A stretch of 64,000 nt of DNA from Selaginella moellendorffii (taxonomy: Eukaryota; Streptophyta; Lycopodiopsida; Selaginellales; Selaginellaceae): contig NW_003314270.1 in NCBI RefSeq assembly GCF_000143415.4, positions 2,837,823 through 2,901,822 on the forward strand, in the 5' to 3' direction. A program made the translations under genes and the position numbers. The first letter of the stretch is position 1; each line of letters opens with the position of its first letter. Below are positions 1 through 9,320 of this stretch, piece by piece. The notes under the pieces are model-generated. The model was not told where the DNA came from, did not search any database, and saw nothing but the letters and a program-made list of their open reading frames with translations.

Positions 1-1
1 T

Positions 2-88
2 TTTGCGGATTCGAGGAATTTGACTATGGAGCTCGAGTGTTTGGAGAAGTTCCAGCAGGAATTCAAGGACAAGCGCAAGCACAGCTAA
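2..88 (+). other. Possible 3' coding tail running in from the left edge
   Basis: An open frame enters from the left edge and ends at a TAA at 86-88. Its last residues are Glu/Lys-rich (QQEFKDKRKHS). I do not recognise it. It could be the last exon of a gene outside the window or chance frame; there is too little sequence to decide. Confidence 0.2.
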
Positions 89-152
89 GAATGTGCTCAC
101 ACAAGCTTTGTTTTTCCACTCTTCTTGAATAGTCCATTGTTTTACAAATAGG

Positions 153-310
153 TTGACGCTCATGTTCCGGCTGAAGGCGTTCCTCCGGCGAGGAGATGGA
201 CGAGCTCGAGTTCCAACGATCTGGTGACCGAGTACCAGCAGTACCGGGATGCTTCCATGACGACGATGACTTTGGGGAGGATCCAACTCGCCGCGCAATC
301 CACAGCGTAA
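153..310 (+). pseudogene. Beta-tubulin C-terminal remnant
   Basis: Beta-tubulin ends with helix H12, the segment [21 protein letters not shown], followed by a NDLVSEYQQYQDA tail. Here one frame reads LTLMFRLKAFLR, a second gives EEMDELEF, and a third gives SSNDLVTEYQQYRDAS before a stop at 308-310. The order of the pieces is right, but they lie in different frames, and residues between MDELEF and NDLV are missing. No upstream tubulin exon is visible in the window. This is a short decayed fragment, not a working gene. Confidence 0.7.
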
Positions 311-406
311 AAACCATTCTCTTTTTTCACAAAGACAAAAGTATTACTATTTTTTTCCAAGTCAAGGGTTAGGTTATACTTTCTCGCTTGGATTTTTCTA
401 TTCGAG

Positions 407-1255
407 ATGTCGGAACGCGCGGTTTCGTCAGGTATGGATGCTTCTCTCCATCAAGAAGCTATGGTCTCTCGTGATCATGGGCCTCCAACGCTTGGCCGCC
501 GAGCTCCAGCGCCCTGGCATGGCGGCCATCACCGAGCTTCACACCCGCGAGCTCCAGCTCCAGCTCCAGCTCCAGCGCATCGAGCAGCGCATGGACACCA
601 CCGTCCTCGAGCATCTCATGGAGGCCACGAGCCAGCGCCAGCTTTAGCTCCAGTTCTTCAAGGTGGCGCTCCAGTTCCAGCTCCGGCTCCAGCGCCAGCT
701 GCTTTCGTTCATGCTCGCGGCCACCACCCTGGTGATCGAGCTCCAGCGCCTCGCCACCACGATCCAGCTCCAGCAGCAGCGGTGTACCATCATCATCACG
801 GTGATGGAGCTCCTCTGGTTGTTCACCACCATCACCATGGTCACCATCATGGAGGCCACCACCATCACCATGGTCACCATCATGGAGGCCGCCACCACCA
901 CCACCACCACCACCACCATCGTCGCGACGGTCACAACGCAGCGATGGCCACACCGACACCCGCGGCAGTGGTTACAGTGGCTCGGAGGACGCCCTGGTCG
1001 CTGCTCCCGCTTCTTCTCTGGGTTTTGGTTGCGATCTTGGTGCTGCTTGCGTGCTGTTTGCTAGTGCGATGGATGTTATCTCGAAGGAAACAGCGCAGGA
1101 ATGCGATCTTTCAGGACCCTCAGTGGCGGATCGAAGTGACGAATCCTCTGGCAGTTGTGGTGGACGATTCTCTGACTGAGAAGAAAGAGCCCGAGTGGAG
1201 GATTAAAGTGCTAAACGCACAGGAGGAAGACGATTCTCTGACTATGAGCTTGTGA
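407..1255 (+). CDS. Histidine/proline/alanine-rich ORF with one membrane segment
   Basis: The 282-residue ORF has three parts. Residues 1-100 are Ala/Pro/His-rich, made largely of AP repeats from GCTCCA-type DNA. Residues 100-175 are extremely His-rich and contain two tandem HHHHHGHHHGG units followed by a run of nine His. A hydrophobic segment near residues 195-220 (LLPLLLWVLVAILVLLACCLLV) is followed by a basic stop (RRKQRR). A charged tail repeats a WRI-x-V...DDSLT unit twice. I do not recognise the family. The well-formed membrane segment and repeated tail favour this frame, but the DNA is simple-sequence-like and other frames are also open (438-647, 663-1064), so it may not be coding. 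Confidence 0.35.
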   Translation: MSERAVSSGMDASLHQEAMVSRDHGPPTLGRRAPAPWHGGHHRASHPRAPAPAPAPAHRAAHGHHRPRASHGGHEPAPALAPVLQGGAPVPAPAPAPAAFVHARGHHPGDRAPAPRHHDPAPAAAVYHHHHGDGAPLVVHHHHHGHHHGGHHHHHGHHHGGRHHHHHHHHHRRDGHNAAMATPTPAAVVTVARRTPWSLLPLLLWVLVAILVLLACCLLVRWMLSRRKQRRNAIFQDPQWRIEVTNPLAVVVDDSLTEKKEPEWRIKVLNAQEEDDSLTMSL

Positions 1256-1362
1256 AAGTACGGTGCTACCAGCATAGCGAGTGCTCGAGAGGTTTAAGCG
1301 GCGGGATTAGTGTGGTCTAAACGGCACCTGACGATGCCTTGCTCTCATGAGGTACCGAGTCT

Positions 1363-1760
1363 GTGATCTGGACGCTCAAACGATTGATACTGCAGTGGAG
1401 GGCCTGTTCCAGTGTTTGGAGTGAAGAAGGCACAGAGAGCTTCGTCGATCTATTTCCAAGCTGCAAAGGCTATATTCGTCGCGACGATCTCTATGAGCCT
1501 CGTCAAGTTTTTGAACGAATACCCCAGAAGCAACATCGTGGACTACCTGAAGGTAATTCACTTGACTATCTCCAGATATAGAGCCGAAGTCATTGTGTCC
1601 GTGGCCAACTCAAAGCGGGAGTATCACTGGTGCTGAGCACGTAGTACCGTGAAGGACTGCCGAGCTATGGCCGGACGGCATTGCTTTCACTTCATCCTCA
1701 CTGAGTGTAGCCATGCTGGCTTGGTCCACAGCAATCCAGGCAAGTCGGTAACGAGCACTT
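1363..1760 (+). pseudogene. PPR gene remnant
   Basis: Several PPR signatures are visible in different frames. Around 1480-1545 the reading is RQVFERIPQK, followed after a frameshift by NIVDYL, which matches the end of one S-type repeat and the start of the next. Around 1690-1730 another frame gives FILTECSHAGLVH, the hallmark of the post-repeat segment of plant PLS-type PPR proteins (usually SVLSACSHAGLV). Stops separate the parts. No intact ORF remains. Confidence 0.6.
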
Positions 1761-1779
1761 TCACTGAGACTTTCACTGT

Positions 1780-4700
1780 ATGGCGGTGACGCTGCGAAAA
1801 CGATGCCTTTTTTTAATTATATTTTATGCTTTAAGATTTATTTCGTATTGAAAAAGAAGAATAACTGGAATTATAGTTGATTTCATCATATATTTTATTA
1901 GGTATTATTATTTGACAATACTTTATATGCTAGAAGTTTTTTTTGGAGGAGAGAGAAAAAATAATGGAGAGGCTATAATTAAAATAGTATGGAAAAGAGG
2001 TTTAAAAGAGCCTAGTGGAGAGATTGGTCTGGGATAACAAAATGGTTTTGAAGAATTATAAGGAATAAAAGAGTGTTGCTTTGTTTCTCGACATTTTTGG
2101 TTCTGTTGCTGGGAAATGCAAAGTTGTCTGAGTGTGTGTGAGTGTTGTATGTCAAAGAGAGGGCATTTGCTAGTTTTTAGTCTTGAGTTAGCTTTGGAGG
2201 AATGATATCAAGAAGGTTCTCTAATACCATCATGTTTTCTGAAACAGCTTAGCTAATGAAAGAGAGAATAAAATCAACTTAATCTTACCACATATTCTTC
2301 CTTTTTAATAAATAAAAGTAGAAAGTATAAAATAATCAATATAACTTCACAGACCAGCTTTACAGAAAGTTTAAATATAATTTTGGTGTCAATACTTTCT
2401 AGCTCCATCATGGATTGACTGCCAATATCTATAGAAGCAGGCTTCCAAATGATGAATATTCATTTGTGTTAGGGTAAAATTTATAAATATGGATATTGTC
2501 TTTTATTTTGACTTTATTTTCGGGCTCAACTTGACCAAACCTTAAGCTTGCATTAGTAGTCTTTTTATTTTAATATATGAATGACTACTTGAATCAATAA
2601 AATAATCCTTACAGTCTTGATTCATCCACTCATAATTATAGGAGGTTTATTTTTACTTATAGTATTATGGTAATAACTTAAATTAATCACTGATAAGCTA
2701 ACATTAATTTTGCTAACTCAAAGTGTAACTTTAAGTTGCTCACTCACAAGCTTAAGCATAAACTCGTGCAAATGATACATTTTAAATCCATCTTATAAGC
2801 TCAAGTAAAACCTTATATAATATGTATGCACCAAAATTCATACCCAAGGACATGTGCAAAGCTATAACAACCAAATATATACCCATTTAGATAATTTTTT
2901 CCATCTCTATGTATACAACAAGATTAATCACCCAATCTCACTCGATAGTACTTGCTAAGATTAATTCTTTAATACCAAATATAGCATACATAATTTTCAC
3001 TCTATATTTTATGATGAATTACCATAGAATAACTATAGAGCAAAACCTAAGACTTAAATATATCCGCCAAGTGAGACTTAAGTTTTAGGGTTTTTAGTTA
3101 TTGAACAAAGGGATAAAGCCAAACTCTTAAGCATACATTCAAAAAGTAAAAGAATAAGAGTATGAAACAATATTGAATAGAGCATCCAATATTTCAATAC
3201 TAAGACTAATATATAAAATGAAGCCAAATAGATTCTAATGTTAATTTTGGCATATCAATGGTATAACATAAGGACATAGATACTTCACCAGCTAGGGAGC
3301 TTGGGTTTAAACAAAATTAGATGCAGAACAAAAAAAAAAATACCTTGTTAAATAGGTTGGTCGTAAATGCCTCCTACCTATTATCCTTACTATAAATTTC
3401 AACCCCCTTAATATGAAAGCTAGCTTTAGGCTTTCATCTTAGTTCTAAAAATTAGTTTTTAAGATAAACTTACAAAATTATTAAATATAAAATGATGTTG
3501 TTTGACAAAGATAGTTCTAACAATTTTCTTAGGTTTTTATAAACCGATTATTCAGTTTTTATGATTTGCTAGTTGACATTGTGAGTGATCAAGATATGCA
3601 AATAAATTCATGCAAATAAAGAAAATACAAGTGTATTCAGAAATGTGGGCAAGCCCTAAGAAAATCTAATGTGAATTCAGCCTTCATGCGTCATGGGAAT
3701 GGCACAACCTCTCCTCTAAATAGCATTATTTCCTCAAAACATTTTAGGTAAACTAATGATAAAGTTGACTAAAATATTCCCCCATTTGTTCTCAAATATA
3801 TATAAAGGATAAAATAAATTAGTGATAAGCAACCAAAGAGAACAATTTGAAAGTCATTGAGGTTTAAATATAAATAAAAAAAGATTATGAATAAGAATGT
3901 AATCTTTTTTTCCAATCAGTTAAAAATCTTGGGATACTTAGGGTTAAGCTTTTTTGAGTTTGAGTAATACTGACTTATTAAGAAGTTAAATTCAAGAGCT
4001 TCCATTTCATATTATAAAGATTACATATTAAATTGTTCATTTTTTTTCTTTAACTTTTGTCAATGAGCAAGACAACCTTGAAGATCCTTTTGACAATAGA
4101 AAAATAAAAGAAACTCATGGTCTGAATCCATATAATAATACTACCACCTATTTATAGTAATAATTATACTTGTAACTCTCTGTTTCGAGAAGGTTAATTT
4201 CATTATATAACTTTGAAGAATTTTTTCACTTGTCATTCCAATTATAAATAGTAGCAAACTTTAACATATTTTGGAGAAGATCAGTTAAGAGAATAGTTAT
4301 CTCTAAAAAGTGCTTTATAAATCATTAAAAAACTTTAATCATACCAAGAAAACTATAAAAATCATGCACTATCCAAAGTATATACCAATTAACCATCTCT
4401 CACACCATGCATTGAAATCAAATGCTCAAAATATTCAATTTCCTCCAAAAAAAACTCACACTTGGGATAATTTCAAGTAGGGTTTATTGTCTCTCAAGAA
4501 TTCCAAAACTCTTTATACATGGATTTTGTATTCTTCTATTATAGAGCTAAATATTAGGATATTATCGAAGTAATCAATTGTGAAATTTCTTATGCAAGGA
4601 TGTAAAACTTGATTCATCAACCTGTAAAAAGTCATAGAAACATTTGTCAAATCAAATAGCATCACTAAAAACTCATAATTGTTGCAAATATAATTATAAG

Positions 4701-5220
4701 TATCAAAAGCTCTTAATCAACAAATCTATCCTTTTATTACCACAATAACAAAATGTTAATATTGTTAGACCCTTTATCAATCTCCACCCAAGTTAGTTAA
4801 GAATTTAGTTAACATATATCCACTTATATCAAAAGGGCATAAGGAAAGAAATCCTAAGTTATTATTAGTCAAGTATATTTAAAATAGTGATAAAAAACTT
4901 ATATATTTGTATTGCACGTACTAGTGTTGAGAATCCCTAAATATTAACTCCAATCCCTTAATGTTCACTATATAATAACTTATTGTGTCCACTAAACACT
5001 CTTGTTTTTCTACCCCTTGTGTTAGTCTCATTTTGGTCCTATTAGTTATTTATGAAAAGTGTCTAAGGAGTTTATATATTCCCTTGGAAGTGTAGACATT
5101 TCTATTAATTTTCTTATCGATCAATATGAGTTATATATCAAAAAAGTTTTATATTGCAAATTTGGATATAAGAATAACATTATCATGTTCGAGACATTCT
5201 TTACATCTATAAATATACCT
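1780..5220. other. AT-rich gene-free island
   Basis: Over about 3.4 kb the base composition drops sharply relative to both flanks and no ORF of gene length exists on either strand. Part of it (4190-4730) is a heavily C-to-T/G-to-A mutated retrotransposon on the minus strand. The rest is probably similarly decayed repeat DNA, but I could not identify terminal repeats or other domains by eye. Composition returns to gene-like abruptly near 5220. Confidence 0.7.
4190..4730 (-). mobile_element. Fossil Ty3/gypsy retrotransposon, reverse transcriptase region
   Basis: Read on the minus strand, about 4720 to 4560 translates as RAFDTYNYICNNYEFLVMLFDLTN, then FYRLMNQVLHP, then IDYFDNILIFS. This is the Ty3/gypsy RT core ([23 protein letters not shown] ... 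YLDDILVFS) with the catalytic YxDD box decayed to YFDN. Downstream come RVLEFLRDNKPYLKLSQ and an SMHGVR segment, equivalent to the HL..VLE.LR...LYLKLSKCEF and GH.IS..GV blocks, then FLG...F and further weak RNase H-side similarity. Stops are frequent. Most changes look like transitions toward A and T, as expected for an old methylated element. Confidence 0.75.
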
Positions 5221-5359
5221 AATTGACAAATTTAGACAAATGCCTCAAAGCGAGGATTTGAACGAAAGGATTTGGATGGAGAGGCTCTAAGAATTGGCTC
5301 AATTGTGCGCGTTTTGATCCTCTTCTCGATATGTTCTCGTGATCTTCTCGTCGAGTGCA

Positions 5360-5515
5360 GGGGATGCGCCAAGAGTGTGCTTGATCTGGGAGCGGGATGT
5401 ATGTGATATTTTGGGATGAAATCATTGCAAGTAGAATTAGTGCTTGATACGGAGAATCACCCACCAGAACTGGCAACATTTTCCAAAGAACATGAGATCA
5501 TCCTAAAGCTTCTTC
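5360..5515 (+). repeat. Degenerate partial copy of the 3' end of the PPR gene at 6033-7895
   Basis: The stretch GCCAAGAGTGTGCTTGATCT at about 5371 matches the end of the neighbouring PPR coding region (AAGAGCGTGCTTGATCT near 7824). It is followed by similar 3'-flank sequence: TGATATTTTGGGATGAAATC resembles the sequence near 7950, and CAACATTTTCCAAAGAA resembles that near 8059. Deletions separate the matching blocks. It appears to be a truncated tandem duplicate lying about 2.5 kb upstream of its source. Confidence 0.6.
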
Positions 5516-5742
5516 ATATACAGCATACCTTTCTCGAAGTTGTTCTTATCCATTGTTCATGAATGGTCCTAGTACCAAAATTCATGTATTCCACTGCCTT
5601 GCTTGCTGATAGCTCTTTGTAGCTTGCAAATGGCGTGAACTCACAGTTTCACTTATGATTCATGTATTTAACCACTTAGGAAATGGATCTTCTAACCATC
5701 TCAGGCTAAACGACGCGGTCGTGCCATTCCCATCACAATTTC

Positions 5743-6032
5743 TTGAAGGCTGAATGTGTTTTAGAGCACGATATGAAGAACAGCTCGGCCTGGATCATCG
5801 GAGCGCTGCTGCTCGTCTCGCTTGCTAGTGACCAGTTTGTTCGTGAGTTTAACGCTCTTGCTCAAAACTTTAGTTCTGGGTTTACTGTCAAGACTTTGTT
5901 TGATCTCGGCAAGCACTCGGTAATGCCTTTGAACAAGTTTGTGTTGGCGGTCGACTCGCACGCATTCTATAGTGAAAAGTTTGTTTTTCCAGTTTCTCTA
6001 TACGAAAAAGTGACAGTTAGTTTCAGCAGGGT
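5743..6032 (+). other. Upstream ORF with signal-peptide-like segment (doubtful)
   Basis: A 97-residue frame overlaps the PPR start by 4 nt. From 5773 it reads MKNSSAWIIGALLLVSLASDQ, which looks like a secretory signal peptide, followed by unremarkable sequence. It may be 5' leader of the PPR transcript, an unrecognised first exon, or chance. No homology is recognised. Confidence 0.15.
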
Positions 6033-7895
6033 ATGACACCATGCATCGATCGCAAAGAGTGCCTCCGACTGATTGACAGTTGCAAGACGCTGCGCACTGC
6101 CCAGGAGCTTCACCTCAAAATCAAGCCGCTCCTCAAAGCTAGCGACGTTTTCCTGTCGAATCGCCTCATCCACATGTACGGCAAATGCGGGAGCGTGGAT
6201 CATGCTCGTCGGATCTTTGACGCGAGCGTCGTGAGAGATTCCTTCACCTGGAATCTGATGCTCACTGCCTACTGCAGCAATGGGCATATCGACGAGGCCA
6301 AGAGCGTCTTTGATGCGATGCCAAAATGGAACATTGTTTCTTTTAATTGCATGCTGGCTGCATATGCCCAAAACGGGCATATCAAAGAGGCTGCTGGATT
6401 CTTTTTCGGGTTCATGCAAGAACGTGATGTTGTTTCATGGAATGCAATATTATCAGCATATGCCCACAATGGGTATCTTGATGATGCCAAACAAATATTT
6501 GATTCCATGCCAAAATGGAACCTTGTGTCGTGGACTGCCATGGTTGCGGTATATTCACATCTTGGATTCTTCGAGCATGCAAGGCGGTTATTGGAAAGTA
6601 TGCCGGAACAAGACCTCATCTCGTCGACGGCCGTGATCTCCGCATATGCACAGAATGGACACGTGGAAGAAGCCAAGCGGTTGTTTTACGAGGACATTCC
6701 GCAGCATAATCTTGTAACATGGAATGCCATGGTTGCGGCGTGTAGCTTGAATGTCCAGGAGGCCAAGGAGGTGTTTGATTCCGCCCCGGAAAGAGACACG
6801 GTGACGTGGAATGCCATGCTCTCGGCTTATGCTCATAGTGGGCATCTGCAAGACACGGTTGACGTGTTTAGCTCCATGCCACAGAGAAATGTAGTCTCTT
6901 GGAATGCCATGCTGGATTCTTACGTGGAAAATGACGAATGGAAAGAGGCTAAATTTTTATTTGATAAAATGCCAGAGTGGAACATTGTATCATGGACGTC
7001 TATGCTCTCAATATTTGCCGCAAATGGGCATACTAGTGATGCAAAAGATGTCTTTGATACGATGCCAGAGAGAAATATTATCTCCTGGAACACCATGCTA
7101 GGTGCATATTCCCAACAAGAATCTGTAGAAGTTGCCAAAAGCTTCTTTGATTCTATGCCGGAGCATGATGCTGTATCTTGGAATATCATTGTGGCCGCAT
7201 ATGCCCAAAGAGGGCATCTGGAATATGCACAGAAGCTTGCCACGGACATGCCTCAAAAAACTTTGGTATCATCTAACGCGCTCCTGTGTGGATATTCCCA
7301 GCTCGGGCATATGAAAGACGCGTGGAAAGTCTTCCACGCCCTGCTGGATCGTGACGTTGTGACGTGGACAGCCATGCTGGCGGCATATGCCCAGAATGGG
7401 AATCTCGGGCAGAGCCAGAGGATCTTCGACGCGATGCCCGCGAAGAATGTGGTGACGTGGAGTGCGCTGATTGCCGGCTACGCCCAAAACGGGCAGCCCA
7501 GGACGGCGCTGGATCTCTTCCACGTGTCGGTGCTCTTTGAGATGCCAGCTGGCACGCACTTCATCTCGGTCATGCTGTCGTGCAGCCACGCTGGCAAGCT
7601 TGGCGCGTGCCGGGCGTCCCTCGTGGCAATGACGCTGGACTATGACATGAGGCCGGAAAGCCAGCACTTCTCGTGCATGGTGGATGTGTTGAGCCGGTCG
7701 GGGCATCTGGAAGATGCCCGGGACTTGATCGCGAATATGCCTTATCTCCCGGACGCGGCATACTGGAGGAGCTTGCTAGGCGCTTGCGGGAGGAGCGGCG
7801 ATGGGAATGGCGCGGCCGCCGCCAAGAGCGTGCTTGATCTGGAAGGCGGCGATGGAGCGGGATACGTGCTGCTGGCCAATGCCTGCAGTGCGTGA
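6033..7895 (+). CDS. PPR protein, tandem S-type repeats, truncated E-like end
   Basis: Intronless, 620 aa. PPR proteins bind organellar RNA, one base per repeat. From about residue 40 there are some 15 tandem motifs of about 31 residues of the form VVSWNAMLSAYAxNGHxxxAKxxFDxMPxxN, which is the S-type unit; classical P-L-S triplets are absent. After the array comes the SVMLSCSHAG segment and an E-like region (HFSCMVDVLSRSGHLEDARDLI ... WRSLLGACG) ending in YVLLANACSA. No DYW deaminase follows, so it would have to recruit one for editing or act in another RNA step. The N-terminus shows no obvious targeting peptide, so an upstream exon is possible. A partial copy of its 3' end lies at 5360-5515. 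Confidence 0.9.
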   Translation: MTPCIDRKECLRLIDSCKTLRTAQELHLKIKPLLKASDVFLSNRLIHMYGKCGSVDHARRIFDASVVRDSFTWNLMLTAYCSNGHIDEAKSVFDAMPKWNIVSFNCMLAAYAQNGHIKEAAGFFFGFMQERDVVSWNAILSAYAHNGYLDDAKQIFDSMPKWNLVSWTAMVAVYSHLGFFEHARRLLESMPEQDLISSTAVISAYAQNGHVEEAKRLFYEDIPQHNLVTWNAMVAACSLNVQEAKEVFDSAPERDTVTWNAMLSAYAHSGHLQDTVDVFSSMPQRNVVSWNAMLDSYVENDEWKEAKFLFDKMPEWNIVSWTSMLSIFAANGHTSDAKDVFDTMPERNIISWNTMLGAYSQQESVEVAKSFFDSMPEHDAVSWNIIVAAYAQRGHLEYAQKLATDMPQKTLVSSNALLCGYSQLGHMKDAWKVFHALLDRDVVTWTAMLAAYAQNGNLGQSQRIFDAMPAKNVVTWSALIAGYAQNGQPRTALDLFHVSVLFEMPAGTHFISVMLSCSHAGKLGACRASLVAMTLDYDMRPESQHFSCMVDVLSRSGHLEDARDLIANMPYLPDAAYWRSLLGACGRSGDGNGAAAAKSVLDLEGGDGAGYVLLANACSA

Positions 7896-8125
7896 GCGAT
7901 CGTCCCGTGCGATCTAAGCATGGATTTCTTGTTCTCAGGGTCGCGATCGATATTTTGGGTTGAAATCACCGCAAGGATCTGATATTCTCTTGCAGTGTGC
8001 TCTCGATCGCAGTAGAACTAGCGCTCGATCGATATAAAAGATTTAGCAAGATTTAGCAACACTCTCCAAAGAATCCCGAAAGAACACTAAGATCCATCAA
8101 GAAAGGTATGATGTAAGGATGATCT

Positions 8126-9235
8126 TCACGAAGATCTCTTCGATTTGTTCCAGCTACTTTGAGAAATTTGGTGCTCAAATCTGGAGTCCAGCATTTCTCT
8201 GATGGTGGTGGCGGAGCTGAGGCTCTTGTCGAAAACCTCCACGACTCGCTCGAACCAGATGAGCACTGCTTGCGAGGCGGCAAATCACCTCCCTGGTGCC
8301 AATCGAAAGCTCCTGCTCGACCTCATCGCCTTGGTTCGCATCGCCAATCCAGACCCTGCCATTGCAGCCAAAGATGATCCTCACTTGGCACTCCTTGGCG
8401 TGGAAGACATGGAGGTGCTTCTTCATCTTGAGCAGGTATGGTTTCACCTTGACAACTCGGCCCTTCTTGAGCTGCGAAGAACAAGTAAGTTTTCCAGGAA
8501 GAACAATTCTCTTTCTCACAAACCTTTCCATAGGCGAGCTTCTGAAGCGTTCCCAGTCTGGAGCTTCCGGCGTAGAGCTCCGCTGGCCAGCCTTGATCGG
8601 CCTTGGTGATCTCGGCCTGGGTAGACAGAATCGTGAGCGTGATCGAGGCAGAAACACAAAAACAATCCAAAGGTCTACACTGACGAGATCGGTTTCGACG
8701 AGAAAGTTTCGCATGTTGAGCTCATCCACGGCAGTTCTTCGTCGCTGGATCACGCACAGACTCGAAGATCACGAAGAGAATCGACGTAAGTTACCTGGAT
8801 GCTCGCTGGCAGATCCACAGACGATAGCTCCAATCGAGCATGGCGATCGCAGCTGATGTCCACCCTCCAGCTCCCTTGCGCAACCTTGCAGAAACGAAGA
8901 AATCCTCGAGCCAACGCTCACTAGCGAAGAACACGTCACCTCTACAATGCGCCCGATCACAACATGGCCCTTCTCCGGCTTGTATCTGGCAAAGAAAAAA
9001 AATTCCAGCGAACTTGGAAGAAGCAAGCAAACCTTGTCAAGAATGGATCGACTGTGATGAAAGAGCCTCACGGTCGCGCGGATTCCTCCGCTCACGCTCT
9101 GTGATCCATGGCCACTAGTGGAGATTATCAGAGAAGCTATGCGTGATTGATCTTCGCTTACCTTGAAACGCTCTCCTTCCCAGGGATTGCGAGAGAATTC
9201 CCAATTACCGGTCCATGAGCCCTAGTTTGCTGTCC
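8126..9235 (-). pseudogene. Exosome subunit RRP4 (EXOSC2)-like gene, probably decayed
   Basis: RRP4 is an S1/KH cap subunit of the RNA exosome. On the minus strand, putative exons read, in order, NSLAIPGKESVS, GHGSQSVSGGIRATV, YKPEKGHVVIGRIVEV, WRVDISCDRHARLELSSVDL, RRRTAVDELNMRNFLVETD, LKKGRVVKVKPYL and IIFGCNGRVWIG, all matching RRP4 in order with small introns. Three faults are visible. The segment between ATV and YKPE does not resemble the conserved GVVERVNKLVYVR and is in the wrong frame after the apparent splice. After ICRLA (near 8265) a 2-nt loss shifts the frame; the shifted frame continues plausibly with FERVVEVFDKSLSSATTIREML. No in-frame start codon was found upstream. A diverged second copy is the likeliest reading; sequencing error cannot be excluded. 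Confidence 0.65.
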
Positions 9236-9320
9236 TTGATCATGGAATGGAAAGGCGCGGCGGTGGAAATATGATCAATGCTTGCTCACATTGCAAGGGT
9301 TTAGGGTTTTAGAGGAGGGA

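Noticed and set aside
459-959. Long minus-strand ORF over the His-rich region
   Set aside because: Gly/Asp/Glu low-complexity shadow of the CACCAT and GCTCCA repeats; no domain, and no upstream or downstream continuation.
1780-5220. Insertion of mitochondrial or plastid DNA as the source of the AT-rich island
   Set aside because: No organellar gene was recognised and part of the island is clearly a gypsy retroelement; Selaginella organelle DNA is also known to be GC-rich.
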